From the NCBI RefSeq assembly GCF_002368415.1, contig NZ_AP018290.1, positions 1,491,470-1,555,469 on the forward strand: DNA of 64,000 bases, in the 5' to 3' direction. This document shows, piece by piece, positions 48,377 through 59,100 of the stretch. The position numbers and the translations under genes were made by a program. Below the pieces are notes generated by a model. The model did no database searches. It saw only the letters and a program-made list of their open reading frames with translations, and was not told the DNA's origin. The DNA is from Calothrix sp. NIES-4105. Lineage in GTDB: Bacteria > Cyanobacteriota > Cyanobacteriia > Cyanobacteriales > Nostocaceae. Position 1 is the stretch's first letter. Each line of letters begins with the position of its first letter.

Positions 48377-48397
48377 AAGTAAATTAGTATAAATAAT

Positions 48398-50068
48398 TTA
48401 TTCTACTACTAAATCATCGTTACAAATTTTTATCCGATAAAAGAATAAGTGCATTTGCCAAACTAACCAAGAACCTACACGCCATGCTCCCATTGAAAGG
48501 TGTTCAGCAGATGATGGCGATAAGCCAAAAGTATCTTGATCATACTGTAACCATTGCGCGGGTAAATGTCCTATCGGTGTTGTAGGGGATAATTCAAAAG
48601 TTAACTGATTGTAATTTAACCAGTTTCCCTGTTTTCGCCAGCCAAGGCGATCGCCTAGCCTCTTTTCTGCTTCATAGTCTACTTGACAACCCATTTCGCT
48701 CCAAATACTTTGCTGAACACTGAAACCGAAGTAACCCTGGCTGTATTCTTTCCACAATTTATCAATGGTTTGGAGGTCTTGACAAGAAAATTTATCAATA
48801 TCTTCCTTATAAACTTCATTCCAATAACTCTTGCCTATGACTTTTAGCATTAATTTAGTGGTTTCAATATCAGCTTCTTTCCAGTTATGCTCTTGCAGGA
48901 GGTCTTGCAGTTTGCTATAATCAATGTTCGTTTTAAATTCTTTGGTGAAAGTAGCATTACTATTAGCCTGTCTTTTTAATCTAGTTTGAGCATCAGAGAG
49001 AGGCGCCACAGAAACAGAATTTGTTTGGGGTATTCCTATCTCTTTTGTTTGAACGGTAAGTTCTTTAGAGATATGATTCGATATTGATTCAATTTCTTTG
49101 TCTACAGAAAAGAGATTATCGGCTAAGTCAAAATTCTGGCGCCAGTCTAATAATTGGCACTGAATTAAAGCATCTTTTAATCTTTCTTTCTTTTCATTAG
49201 TCGATACCATAAAATCTAAAAAAGTCTCAGAAATACTATGATTTTCTTTGGTTATTAAAAAATTTGACTGATACTTTAAAATATTATCTGCTAAATTTTT
49301 GATGTCTCCAACAGTTACGCAAAAATCCTCATCTACTTTTACTACTGCATCTATTAAAGATTGAAAGGGACTAAAGTAATCTTGTAAATAATTTTCAAAA
49401 TTAATTGCTGTTTCGGCTATTTCTACTATTTCTTGACGAACTTTTTGGGCTTTTCTTTGATATTCGTAAATTTCTTGATATACTTCCAACTCTTTAGCTA
49501 CTTGTTGAACGATTTGCTTTTGATTTTTAGTATCTTCTGCCAGTGTTTTAAGTCCTTCACTAAGCAATTTGATTTTTTCTAACATCAAAAAACTAGCATT
49601 GCTTAATAGCAAAAGTGATTTAAAGTTTTCTTGTTTTTCCAATTTTAATTCATCGAGTACTTTTTGATTTTGATAATTTTTAATCTCTAGCTTTTTTATT
49701 TCATCATTCAAACTTTTTATTTCTAAGTATTTTTGGATGAACAACTTTCTCAAATCATCAGTCAGCTTCGACAAAAAAATTTGATAACTTTCCTTATAAG
49801 TCTCTAGAAAATCGATAAGGTGACTGTAATCTTTGATTAAAATTTGACTTTCGTCCAAAATTCTCTCTTGAGTAATTTCTTCTTTCCACTTAATTATTCC
49901 CCATATCTGATAATAACAAACGCCTTCTTTAATTAATCTTCGACGTTCTTTGATTTTTTTTTGAATAGCTTTTAATCTGGCATTTTTTAGGACAGGTAAT
50001 TTGTAGGTCCGTTCATAAATCGTAATCTTTTTGTAAGTAACTAGTTGCCTTTGCTGTATAGTAAGCAT
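48398..50068 (-). CDS. Unrecognised coiled-coil protein in the NRPS operon
   Basis: 556 residues with no membrane segment. Residues about 20-330 are predominantly charged helices with coiled-coil periodicity (FIQKYLEIKSLNDEIKKLEIK, QNQKVLDELKLEKQENFKSLL, EVYQEIYEYQRKAQKVRQEIVE). The C-terminal part is globular and Trp-rich (SYWNEVYKEDIDKFSCQDLQTIDKLWKEY, then RLGDRLGWRKQGNWLNYNQ, MGAWRVGSWLVWQMHLFFYR). No family is recognised. It lies 8 bases after the ABC transporter stop, so co-translation is likely. A role tied to peptide export or storage can only be guessed from its place. Confidence 0.6.
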   Translation of the reverse strand: MLTIQQRQLVTYKKITIYERTYKLPVLKNARLKAIQKKIKERRRLIKEGVCYYQIWGIIKWKEEITQERILDESQILIKDYSHLIDFLETYKESYQIFLSKLTDDLRKLFIQKYLEIKSLNDEIKKLEIKNYQNQKVLDELKLEKQENFKSLLLLSNASFLMLEKIKLLSEGLKTLAEDTKNQKQIVQQVAKELEVYQEIYEYQRKAQKVRQEIVEIAETAINFENYLQDYFSPFQSLIDAVVKVDEDFCVTVGDIKNLADNILKYQSNFLITKENHSISETFLDFMVSTNEKKERLKDALIQCQLLDWRQNFDLADNLFSVDKEIESISNHISKELTVQTKEIGIPQTNSVSVAPLSDAQTRLKRQANSNATFTKEFKTNIDYSKLQDLLQEHNWKEADIETTKLMLKVIGKSYWNEVYKEDIDKFSCQDLQTIDKLWKEYSQGYFGFSVQQSIWSEMGCQVDYEAEKRLGDRLGWRKQGNWLNYNQLTFELSPTTPIGHLPAQWLQYDQDTFGLSPSSAEHLSMGAWRVGSWLVWQMHLFFYRIKICNDDLVVE

Positions 50069-50075
50069 GATGAGG

Positions 50076-51893
50076 TTAATTTATTGTAATTTGATTATTT
50101 TGGGGAGGATTATTAATAATTTCGTTGGCTTTTTGATGGCGATAATCCTCCACTGACAAGAGTTGCCAACTGGAATTTTGTGAAAGTTCCACAACCCATT
50201 GATGATAATTAAATAAACTCTCTCGATGCCCAACACTTATATATGTTGTTTTCGTTTGTTGTAACTGTTGATATAAATTCGCTTCATTTTTTAAATCTAA
50301 AGCACTGGTTGCTTCATCTAAGATAGTAAAGCTAGGATGAGTAATTAACAGTCGCGCGAAAGCAAGGCGTTGTTGTTCTCCCAACGATAATATATTTTCC
50401 CAAGGAACTTCAGTATCAAAGCCTTCAACTCGACTTAGCAAGTTTTGCAGGTTTACTTGTTGCAAAACTTCTTTGAGTTCTGCATCTGTCATTTGACGAT
50501 TAGTATTAGGATAAAGTAACTGTTCGCGCAAAGTTCCCAAAATGATATAAGGACGTTGGGGCAAAAACAGCACTTCTTCTAGGGGAGGTCGCACCAGACG
50601 ACCAGTTCCCGCATTCCATAAGCCAGCTATCGCTCTCAATAGAGAACTTTTCCCTCGACCACTTGGGCCAACAATTAGTAAACCTTCTCCCCTTTGAACA
50701 GAAAGTGACAAATCTTCGACGATCACCTGCTCATAATTAGGCGTTTGTAAAGTAACATGCTCAAAAGCGAGATGGTTTTCTTCTATTGTTTTAATTGTGT
50801 TCACATTTTCAGGTTGCTTAGTAACTTCTTCTAAAGCATTTGAAAACTCAGTTAAACGTTCAACGTAACTGGAAAATCTTCCGGAATTTGCAAATTCTCT
50901 GATTATTTCTGCCATTGCAGAGGCAAACTGATTACACGCTAGACTGGCTTGGGCAATTAGTCCAAAATCAATTTCACCTCTAATCTGTAAAGGACCGAAT
51001 ACTATAAATGGAAATATTTGGATAACGGCCTGATATCCTCTGTTAAAAATATCCTGACTTCTCTCCCAGTCAATCTTGCGTTTAGTACTTTGAATAATCT
51101 GATAAAATTTTCGCTGAATTATATTTAATTCTTGGTTCTCTCCCCGAAAAAAAGCTATTGATTCAGCATGATTACGAACATGAGTGATACTGTAAGTATA
51201 GTCTGCTTGAGATTCTAGTTCCTCTTGTTTAATCTTATTCAATTCTTGAGCTAAGTAAACAGCAATTAAATTGCCGATAATGGTATAACCAATCAATGCA
51301 ATTGCAACAAATTTAGATAGTGACCATATAATTACTAAAAAAGTTAACATTTCCAGCACTTTTTCTAGGAAAGTAGCCGAAAAACTGAGAGCATTGTTGG
51401 TAAGAGGTTCGATTTGCTGGGCTATTCGTTGATCTGGATTATTAACATCTGATTTAAAGTTTATTTTATAATAAGCACGATTGCTCAAATATTTTTCTAA
51501 AATCTGATTATTTAGCCATTGATACCAATCAAGAGCAATTTTTTTTCTAACAAATTTAGAAAATCCTATTAAGAGCGTTACGCAGGCAAGAGCGCCACCG
51601 TAAACCCATAAAATCTGAACAAGTTTAGTAATATCTCTTTCTTCAACAAAAACATCAAGTAAATAGCGGTTAACGAAGCTATTCAAGGCAGTTACAGCCA
51701 CGAGCATGACGATTAACAATATCAGGAGAATGAGCATTCCCCATGAACGAATCACATCTGAAAATGCTCTTCCTTTTGCATCTGTTGGATACCAGTAAGG
51801 TCCAGCGATAGCTCTGACATTCTCCCAAAATTGATTAAAGCCTGGAGAAGAATCATTCGTTGAGGTTTTATTAATAAAAGTTGTAGATTGCAT
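50076..51893 (-). CDS. aptE: ABC exporter, fused permease-ATPase (YddA/SbmA-like), AptE candidate
   Basis: 605 residues. The membrane domain (about 50-330) is of the ABCD/SbmA type: six helices including MLILLILLIVMLVAVTAL and FLVIIWSLSKFVAIALIGY, with the conserved WYQWLN, NPDQRIAQQI and YSYTYSITHVRNHAE-like segments (TYSITHVRNHAESIAFFRG). The ATPase has Walker A GPSGRGKSSLL (about 410-420), signature LSLGEQQRLA and Walker B FTILDEATSALD. In anabaenopeptin clusters a transporter of this kind (AptE) follows aptD. It lies 52 bases after the aptD stop on the same strand and would export the peptide across the inner membrane. Confidence 0.75.
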   Translation of the reverse strand: MQSTTFINKTSTNDSSPGFNQFWENVRAIAGPYWYPTDAKGRAFSDVIRSWGMLILLILLIVMLVAVTALNSFVNRYLLDVFVEERDITKLVQILWVYGGALACVTLLIGFSKFVRKKIALDWYQWLNNQILEKYLSNRAYYKINFKSDVNNPDQRIAQQIEPLTNNALSFSATFLEKVLEMLTFLVIIWSLSKFVAIALIGYTIIGNLIAVYLAQELNKIKQEELESQADYTYSITHVRNHAESIAFFRGENQELNIIQRKFYQIIQSTKRKIDWERSQDIFNRGYQAVIQIFPFIVFGPLQIRGEIDFGLIAQASLACNQFASAMAEIIREFANSGRFSSYVERLTEFSNALEEVTKQPENVNTIKTIEENHLAFEHVTLQTPNYEQVIVEDLSLSVQRGEGLLIVGPSGRGKSSLLRAIAGLWNAGTGRLVRPPLEEVLFLPQRPYIILGTLREQLLYPNTNRQMTDAELKEVLQQVNLQNLLSRVEGFDTEVPWENILSLGEQQRLAFARLLITHPSFTILDEATSALDLKNEANLYQQLQQTKTTYISVGHRESLFNYHQWVVELSQNSSWQLLSVEDYRHQKANEIINNPPQNNQITIN

Positions 51894-51945
51894 AAATTAA
51901 AAATTAGTTTAATGACACCATTTTCCCATAACTCATAGCTATTTT

Positions 51946-54900
51946 CTACATAGCTAGATTTACCATCGCCACCTTTAATTCTGTAGCTAAGATTTTTACA
52001 TCGGGTTCATAAAGCATTCGACCGTGGTTACCAGGTACAGATATTACTTTAACAGGTTTTTGAGTATAAGCTTGCCATCCCCAATCCGGTAGATCGTAAT
52101 CGGAAATAGCTTGGAGTTCTTGTAAAACAATATCATGAACTTCTTGAGCGCGGAATAAAATAATAGGGGCAGAAATTGAATGATGAGGCTGATAATTTGC
52201 GTAATTAAGTGTCAGCACTTTCATCGCTCTCATATTCGTTTTGAGTAAAGAAAGGGTTGAGTGTTCTGGTAATATATTATAACGGTATAAATACTCAGCA
52301 GCTAGATACCAACGGGCTTGGTCATCGGGTTCTGCGGCTAAATCATCGTATTTCAAACCTAAAGAAACTCCCTTTAAGACTTCAGTCCGTTGAATTAATT
52401 GCCAAATCCAATCAAGATCTGCTAATTGGGTTATATACTCAGGGCGAGAAACTAGTCCGGCATCAAAAATAGCCAGCAAACCCACCTTTTCACCTTGCTG
52501 TTCCAGTTGGGCAGCCATTTCAAAAGCAACTGCACAACCTGAAGAGTATCCTGCTAGTATGTATGGACTCTTGGTTTTCTGTTGGCGCAATACCGTTAGA
52601 AGTTGACTTGCATGGGCTGCTACTGAGTCAGGGAGTTTACTCAGTCCGTCTCGTCCGGGAGTTTCAAGTCCATACACTGGTCGGTCAGTTCCTAAATTGA
52701 TTGCCAAATCTCGAAAATAGAAGCCATGTCCGTTGGCGCCAGGAATACAAAATAGAGGCGCCGCATCTGGGTTATGTTGGAATAATAGTAAATCGGGATG
52801 GGATTGAAATTCAGTATGACATAATTGTTGTGCCAATTGAGCAATAGTAGGATTTTGAAATAAACTGCTTAAAGGAAGTTGTTGCCCAAACACCTGTTGA
52901 ATATTATTAAGCAATTTGACCGCCAATAAAGAATGACCGCCCAGGTCGAAAAAGTTATCATGAATCCCAATTTCTTGAAGTTCGAGTACAGCAGACCATA
53001 CCTCTGCTAGTTGTTTTTCAACTTCGTTGCGTGGGGCTTCATATGAACCTTCAACCCCATTATTGGGAGCAGGTAAAGCTTTACGATCAATTTTGCTATT
53101 GGGACTTAAAGGCAATTTATCCAGTGTTACGATCTGAGCAGGTATCATGTAATCAGGTAGACGGGATTTAAGATAATTTTTTAATTCGATAGACTTTGCA
53201 GTCGTAATTCCCGTTACATAAGCAATTAAACTCTGGTTGCTCTCATTATATAAGGTAACAATTGCTTCTTTAACTAATGGATGTTGTAACAAAATTGACT
53301 CAATCTCACCGAGTTCAATTCTAAAGCCCCTTAGTTTAATTTGCTCGTCAATACGACCCAAGTATTCTAAGTTACCGTCGAGCAGCCATCGTGCCAAGTC
53401 GCCTGTTTTATAAATTCGCTCAGTTTGTCCAAATAATTCAACTTCAAGAAATTTTTCGGCTGTAGTATCAGGACGGTTGAGATAGCCTCTGGCTAAAGCG
53501 GCGCCAGCAATACACAATTCTCCTGGTATTCCTGGGGGTAATGGTTGATTGTATGCATCTAAAATATAGATGCGAACATTGGGTAAGGGTTGACCGATGG
53601 TTGGTTTTTTAGCGTTAGGTTCACAAAGAGCGATACTTGCACAAACCGTAGATTCCGTTGGTCCGTAGGCATTAAAAAAACGCTGTCCTTTTGCCCACTG
53701 GGTAACTAATTCTGTTGGGCAAGCTTCACCTGCAGTAACTAAGACTTGCAAATCAGGTAACGTTGCTTGAGGTAATAGGGATAAGACTGAAGGAGGTAAC
53801 GTGACATGGGAAATTTTGTGATAATCTAAGAAGTTCACTAAGTAAAGACTTGGTAACAATGTTTCTTTTTTAGCAAGATATAAACAGGCGCCTACAGAGA
53901 GAGTAGTAGCAATTTCCCAAATTGAGGCATCGAAGCTTATTGAAGCAAACTGAAGCAAACGGCTTTGGGGTTGAATTTGCAATACTTGGTTAACTGCCAA
54001 AGTCATATTGACCAGTCCTCGATGCTCAATCATCACCCCTTTGGGTCTTCCCGTCGAACCAGAGGTATAAATCACATAAGCCAAATTTAATGGTGTACTT
54101 TGAGGACTGGGGTTATCTGTTAATTCGGCAATTTCCCGATCTAAACAAATAATGTTAGGCGGGTTTTCCAGTTCAGTTATTGGTAATTGGTCTAGTAGGG
54201 AACTTTGGGTCAGCAACACCGATGTCTTAGAATCTTGTAGCATGAACTCAATACGCTCAGGTGGATAATTGGGATCAATCGGCACATAAGCAGCACCCGC
54301 TTTGAGGATACCAAGTACACCAATAATCATCTCAATAGAGCGATCTATACAGATACTAATTAAGGTATCTGGCTGAATTTGGTGATTTTGAATGAGATAA
54401 TGAGCGAGTTGGTTGGCTTTTTGATTCAGTTGCTGGTAAGTTAGGCTTTGTGATTCAAACACCAAAGCAAGATGATTAGGGTTTTTAGCAACAGTAGCTT
54501 CAAACAGGTCAACAAAAGTTTTATCGTGGGGATAATCTGTTTGTGTTTGATTCCAGCATTGAAGTTGTAGACGTTCCGCCTCTGTCATTAAAGGCAGAGT
54601 ACTAATAGGTTGGTTTGGGTTATCAATAATTCCCTTAAGTAAAACTTCAAATTGTTCTGCCATCCTTTGTATAGTACTCTTCTCGAAGAGGTCGGTAGCA
54701 TATTCCCAAAAGCAACTTAACTGATTGTCTGATTCTATGACCAGAAGCGTTAGGTCAAACTTAGCAAACGGACAACTTAAATCGAACCATTGAGTCTCTA
54801 GTCCTCCTAAACTCAGATCGGGACTTTCATTATTTTCCAGTGCTAACATCACCTGGAATAAAGGATTATGACTCATGCTGCGCTCTGGTTGTAACTTTTC

Positions 54901-56121
54901 TACCAAAAGCTCAAAGGGGATGTCTTGGTGAGCATAGGCATCTAAACAAGAGGAGCGAGTTTGTTGCAGGAACTCGATAAAACTTTGCTCAGGCTTTATT
55001 TGACTACGCAACACAAGGGTATTGACAAAAAAGCCGATTAACCCTTCGGTCTGGCTATGGGTACGGTTGGCAACGGGAGAACCAATACACAAATCGTTGT
55101 GGCGACTGTAACGAGAAAGTAGAATACTCAAAGCCGCCAACAAGGTCATAAATAGGCTTGCCCCAAGTTGAAGACTGAAGGTTTTAACGGCAGCGGTTAA
55201 TTCTTTAGTGAGAGAGTAGATACAGCGCGCGCCTCGGTAGCTTTGCTGTGCTGGGCGAGGATAATCGGTAGGCAATTCCACTAATGGGGAAGCATCCTTA
55301 AGTTGATGTTTCCAATAGTTGATCTGGTTTTCTAATACCTGCCCTTGTAAGCAGTTTCGTTGCCAGTTTGCATAGTCACTGTATTGAATGGGTAGGGGCG
55401 CCAGGTTTGGCGATTGACCTTGGGTAAAGGCGGTATAAGCTTGGCATAACTCACCAACAAATACTCCCATTGACCAGCCATCACTGATAATATGGTGCAT
55501 ATTAATTAGCAACACATATTTCTGCTGTTGCAATTGTAGTAGTTTGGCTTTAAACAAAAGGCCAGTATTTAAGTCAAACGTTTCTTGAGCATGAGCATTG
55601 ATTAAACGCTTGATAGTTGACGAGTGGGGATGTTGATCTTCGTTTTGCCAGTCTAGTACTGTTAGAATTTCGATTTCGTCTAAATTTTGGATAACAACTT
55701 GAGGCTGTCCTGCCACTGTAGGAAAATACATCCTAAGACTAGCATGACGGTTCAGCAGATAAGCCAAACTAGAGCGCAGGGCATCAATATTAAGGGCGCC
55801 ATCCAGTTGTAAAGCCATCGGCATATTGTAGGTAGGTGACGACCCAGTGAGTTGTGCTAACAGCCAGAGGCGTTGTTGAGCAAAGGAAAGGAGTTTTGGG
55901 GTTTCCTCTCCTAAAGCAGGAATTTTCTCTGTGATGATTGTGGTAGTAGCATTTAAGAATGCTAATATATCCGCTTTATTGGTTTGAATTTCCTGCTTCA
56001 ACTCAGAAGTGAGGGCGTTTTTGCTAGTGCGAATTCGTAACTTATCATCTTCAGCCCAAATTCGGCAGCCCATGTTCTGCAAACGAAGCATTAAAGAAAC
56101 TACGTGTTCTTTTTGTGTCAT
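51946..56121 (-). CDS. aptD: Nonribosomal peptide synthetase AptD-like: TubC-C-A-T-TE (Phe, release)
   Basis: 1391 residues. TubC docking domain (1-55), condensation domain (MHHIISDGWS about 209), adenylation domain (YTSGSTGRPKGV about 689; GELCIAGAALARGY), carrier domain (NFFDLGGHSLLA, Ser about 1062) and thioesterase (AGYSSG about 1192, VPGNHG His about 1370). Pocket residues aligned to GrsA are D-A-W-T-V-A-A-V-C, a Phe code. One module plus TE and Phe equals AptD of anabaenopeptin clusters, whose TE closes the ring on a Lys side chain. It overlaps the aptC stop by 4 bases. Confidence 0.82.
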   Translation of the reverse strand: MTQKEHVVSLMLRLQNMGCRIWAEDDKLRIRTSKNALTSELKQEIQTNKADILAFLNATTTIITEKIPALGEETPKLLSFAQQRLWLLAQLTGSSPTYNMPMALQLDGALNIDALRSSLAYLLNRHASLRMYFPTVAGQPQVVIQNLDEIEILTVLDWQNEDQHPHSSTIKRLINAHAQETFDLNTGLLFKAKLLQLQQQKYVLLINMHHIISDGWSMGVFVGELCQAYTAFTQGQSPNLAPLPIQYSDYANWQRNCLQGQVLENQINYWKHQLKDASPLVELPTDYPRPAQQSYRGARCIYSLTKELTAAVKTFSLQLGASLFMTLLAALSILLSRYSRHNDLCIGSPVANRTHSQTEGLIGFFVNTLVLRSQIKPEQSFIEFLQQTRSSCLDAYAHQDIPFELLVEKLQPERSMSHNPLFQVMLALENNESPDLSLGGLETQWFDLSCPFAKFDLTLLVIESDNQLSCFWEYATDLFEKSTIQRMAEQFEVLLKGIIDNPNQPISTLPLMTEAERLQLQCWNQTQTDYPHDKTFVDLFEATVAKNPNHLALVFESQSLTYQQLNQKANQLAHYLIQNHQIQPDTLISICIDRSIEMIIGVLGILKAGAAYVPIDPNYPPERIEFMLQDSKTSVLLTQSSLLDQLPITELENPPNIICLDREIAELTDNPSPQSTPLNLAYVIYTSGSTGRPKGVMIEHRGLVNMTLAVNQVLQIQPQSRLLQFASISFDASIWEIATTLSVGACLYLAKKETLLPSLYLVNFLDYHKISHVTLPPSVLSLLPQATLPDLQVLVTAGEACPTELVTQWAKGQRFFNAYGPTESTVCASIALCEPNAKKPTIGQPLPNVRIYILDAYNQPLPPGIPGELCIAGAALARGYLNRPDTTAEKFLEVELFGQTERIYKTGDLARWLLDGNLEYLGRIDEQIKLRGFRIELGEIESILLQHPLVKEAIVTLYNESNQSLIAYVTGITTAKSIELKNYLKSRLPDYMIPAQIVTLDKLPLSPNSKIDRKALPAPNNGVEGSYEAPRNEVEKQLAEVWSAVLELQEIGIHDNFFDLGGHSLLAVKLLNNIQQVFGQQLPLSSLFQNPTIAQLAQQLCHTEFQSHPDLLLFQHNPDAAPLFCIPGANGHGFYFRDLAINLGTDRPVYGLETPGRDGLSKLPDSVAAHASQLLTVLRQQKTKSPYILAGYSSGCAVAFEMAAQLEQQGEKVGLLAIFDAGLVSRPEYITQLADLDWIWQLIQRTEVLKGVSLGLKYDDLAAEPDDQARWYLAAEYLYRYNILPEHSTLSLLKTNMRAMKVLTLNYANYQPHHSISAPIILFRAQEVHDIVLQELQAISDYDLPDWGWQAYTQKPVKVISVPGNHGRMLYEPDVKILATELKVAMVNLAM

Positions 56122-59100
56122 AGTTCAATTTCCTCTTCGTCTGAGTTTAAAGGTTGCATATCGACAGCGGAATTAACCCAAATGCAGGTATCTATATAAT
56201 TCGCCAATTCATTGAGGGTGGGGTACTCAAATACAGAGCGCAGCGGCAGTTCTACTTTGAAGGTGTCACGGATGCGCGCGCACAGTTGGGTGGCTAATAG
56301 GGAATGTCCCCCCAAGTTGAAGAAGTTATCCTGGCGGGAAATAGCCTCATATTTAAGTAGCTTCGCCCATACTTCAGCAAGTAATTTTTCTGTCGATGTT
56401 ACAGGTAATTCAATGTCTGTTAACGAAACTGCTTCATAAGGCGCCTTTAATGCTAAACGATCTACTTTTCCATTTGGTGTCAGTGGCAGTTTTTCTAAAA
56501 CAATGAAATGGCTAGGAATCATATACTCAGGTAGAGATTTGCCTAGAAAATCCTGCCATTCGGCGAACATTGCTGGATCAACTTCATTGGCGCCATATTG
56601 TAACGGTTGATTTGCGTAATTTTGCCAGGGTTTCAGTCGCAAATTTTGCTTTTGATTAAATCGTGGTATTTTCTCCCATTCAGGAATATTTTTCTGAAAA
56701 ACAACATCGTAATAGGCACCTGTGGAACTATATTGTATAAAAGGTGTATAAGGTAAATCTCGCGCTAAAGTTCGGAATACTTCTGGTTCTATACCTGATT
56801 TAAGTGCAACTGCCGCTTTTAAATCCGCAACAGTACCATTTAATTGAGCAATTTGTTCTAACAGCGCCATTTCTGAAGTCAGACGCGCGTTAGGAATATT
56901 TTTAATACCTAACAATTCCGGTTGCTGAGATGTTAAAATTTTCTCGATTTCCAGTAGTTGATCGTGCCAATCTAACCATTGAGGTTCTGCTATGGGAGTC
57001 TCTACCGGATCCAAATGTAAAATAACGTTATAACGAAAACGGCTCATTTCCGTTTGAGCATAACCCCGTTGCAATTGAATTTGCACATGACTAATTCGAG
57101 GAATTCGTTGTTTGAGGGCGATAAAGAAATCAGGATCAATCAGTAATTCGCCTTCGCTACGGATACTTTTTTGAATCTTTTGCCGCAAGTCCTTGATTGA
57201 TAACTTATCGGAGGCGCCATAAAACTCAACTGCCGTGTGGAAAGCTTCCAGCAGATGGAGATTTCGTACATCCCCAATAAAAATAGCTCCTTGAGTTGTC
57301 ACAGCGTTAACAGCCCCCTCCAAAACTTCCAAAAAGTAATCCAAGGAGGGAAAATACTGGATGACGGAATTCATAATTACTAAGTCGTAAGCACTTGTTT
57401 CAATACCGTCAAACTCATTAGCTACACACTGTTTTAAGGTAATATTATTAAGAGACTGCTGTTTGAGATGTTGTTTAATATAATGCAATGCTTCAGGTGA
57501 AAAATCTGTACCTAGATAATCCTGACAATGAGGCGCAATTGTAAATAATAACATCCCTGTACCGCAACCAATTTCCCAAACTCGTTTTGGTTTAAGTTCC
57601 AGAATTTGATCGACTATTGTATCTCTCCATTCTTGCATCGCCACTTTAGAATACGGTTGCCCTGTATATCTATCAGTCCAGCCAGCTAAATTGAGAGTTG
57701 GATCATCTGATGAATTGTAGTTAAAGTAAGCATCATCGAATACTTGCTGCCAAAGATGTACCTGTTGACCTTGGAGATCATCATTTTCTGTTTGTGTTAG
57801 AACAATATAAGCCACTAGACGTTGATCGAAATCAGTGTCCTGCCGTACAATGGCAACAGCTTCCTTAATTTTTGGATGTTTGACTAATGACGCTTCAATC
57901 TCACCTAATTCAATCCGAAAACCACGAAGTTTGACCTGATGATCAATGCGACCTAAGTATTGCAGATTGCCATCAGGTAGCCAACGGGCTAAATCACCCG
58001 TTTTATAAACCCGCTCATTGTCGAACAAATTGAGGTTAATAAATTTTTCAGCGCTAAGATCGGGACGATTTAAGTAACCCTGTGCTAAACCTGCACCTGC
58101 AATACAGAGTTCGCCAGGAATACCAGGGGCAAGTAGTTGGTTGTAGCTATCTAGAATATAGACACGGGTGTTGCTTATTGGCTTGCCGATAGTTGGTTCA
58201 TGTTGAGCATTTTTGGCAACTTTCGTAAAAGTAGAGTAAGTTGTGTCTTCAGAAGGACCATAAAGATTATAAACTTCTGTTACAAATGTGTTTTTATATA
58301 AAGCCTGTACCAAACTATTTTTTAATGGTTCGCCAGCTAAATTGATAACTTGAACACTTGCCGGAATGGCATTCATATTGAGCAGTTCAGCAGCAGCACT
58401 CGGTACAGTATTAATTAATGTAATCGGTACAATACTTTTACGTGCTTGCTCAATGTAAAGTGCATTTTCAACCACAATGACACTACCACCTAGAGTCAGG
58501 GGGACAAAAATTTCAAAAATGGAGAGATCGAAACAAATTGAGGTTGATGCTAAGACACCTGCTAGTTGTTCTGCACTATAGACTGAATGCGCCCACTTGA
58601 GCAGAACTACTGGACTATAGTGTGCAATGGCAACACCTTTAGGGCGCCCAGTGGAACCGGAAGTATAAATAACATAAGCCAAATCATCAGGACTACTTCG
58701 TAAGTTAGGATTGTCCGTTGGCTGATCAGTCCATGTTTCTCGCTCCAGAAACACTACTTGACAGGAATTTTGCAGTTTTTCTAGGGAAAGTTGCTTTTTG
58801 ATCTGGTTGGTTGTAAGTAATACAGAAGCATTACTATCTTCGAGGATTAAATTAATGCGTTCTTGGGGATAACGCGGATCGATTGGCACATAAGCCCCAC
58901 CTGCTTTGAGGATAGCAAATATACCGATGATCATTTCCAGTGAGCGCTCTACACAAATTCCGATTAATGGGTTATTAGGTAACTTTTGTTCTCTTTTTAG
59001 TTGCAATAGGTAATAGGCAAGCTGATTAGCTTTTTGGTTTAGTTGTTGATAACTTAGGCTGCAATCTTCAAACACTACCGCAATGTTATTAGGTGTTTTT

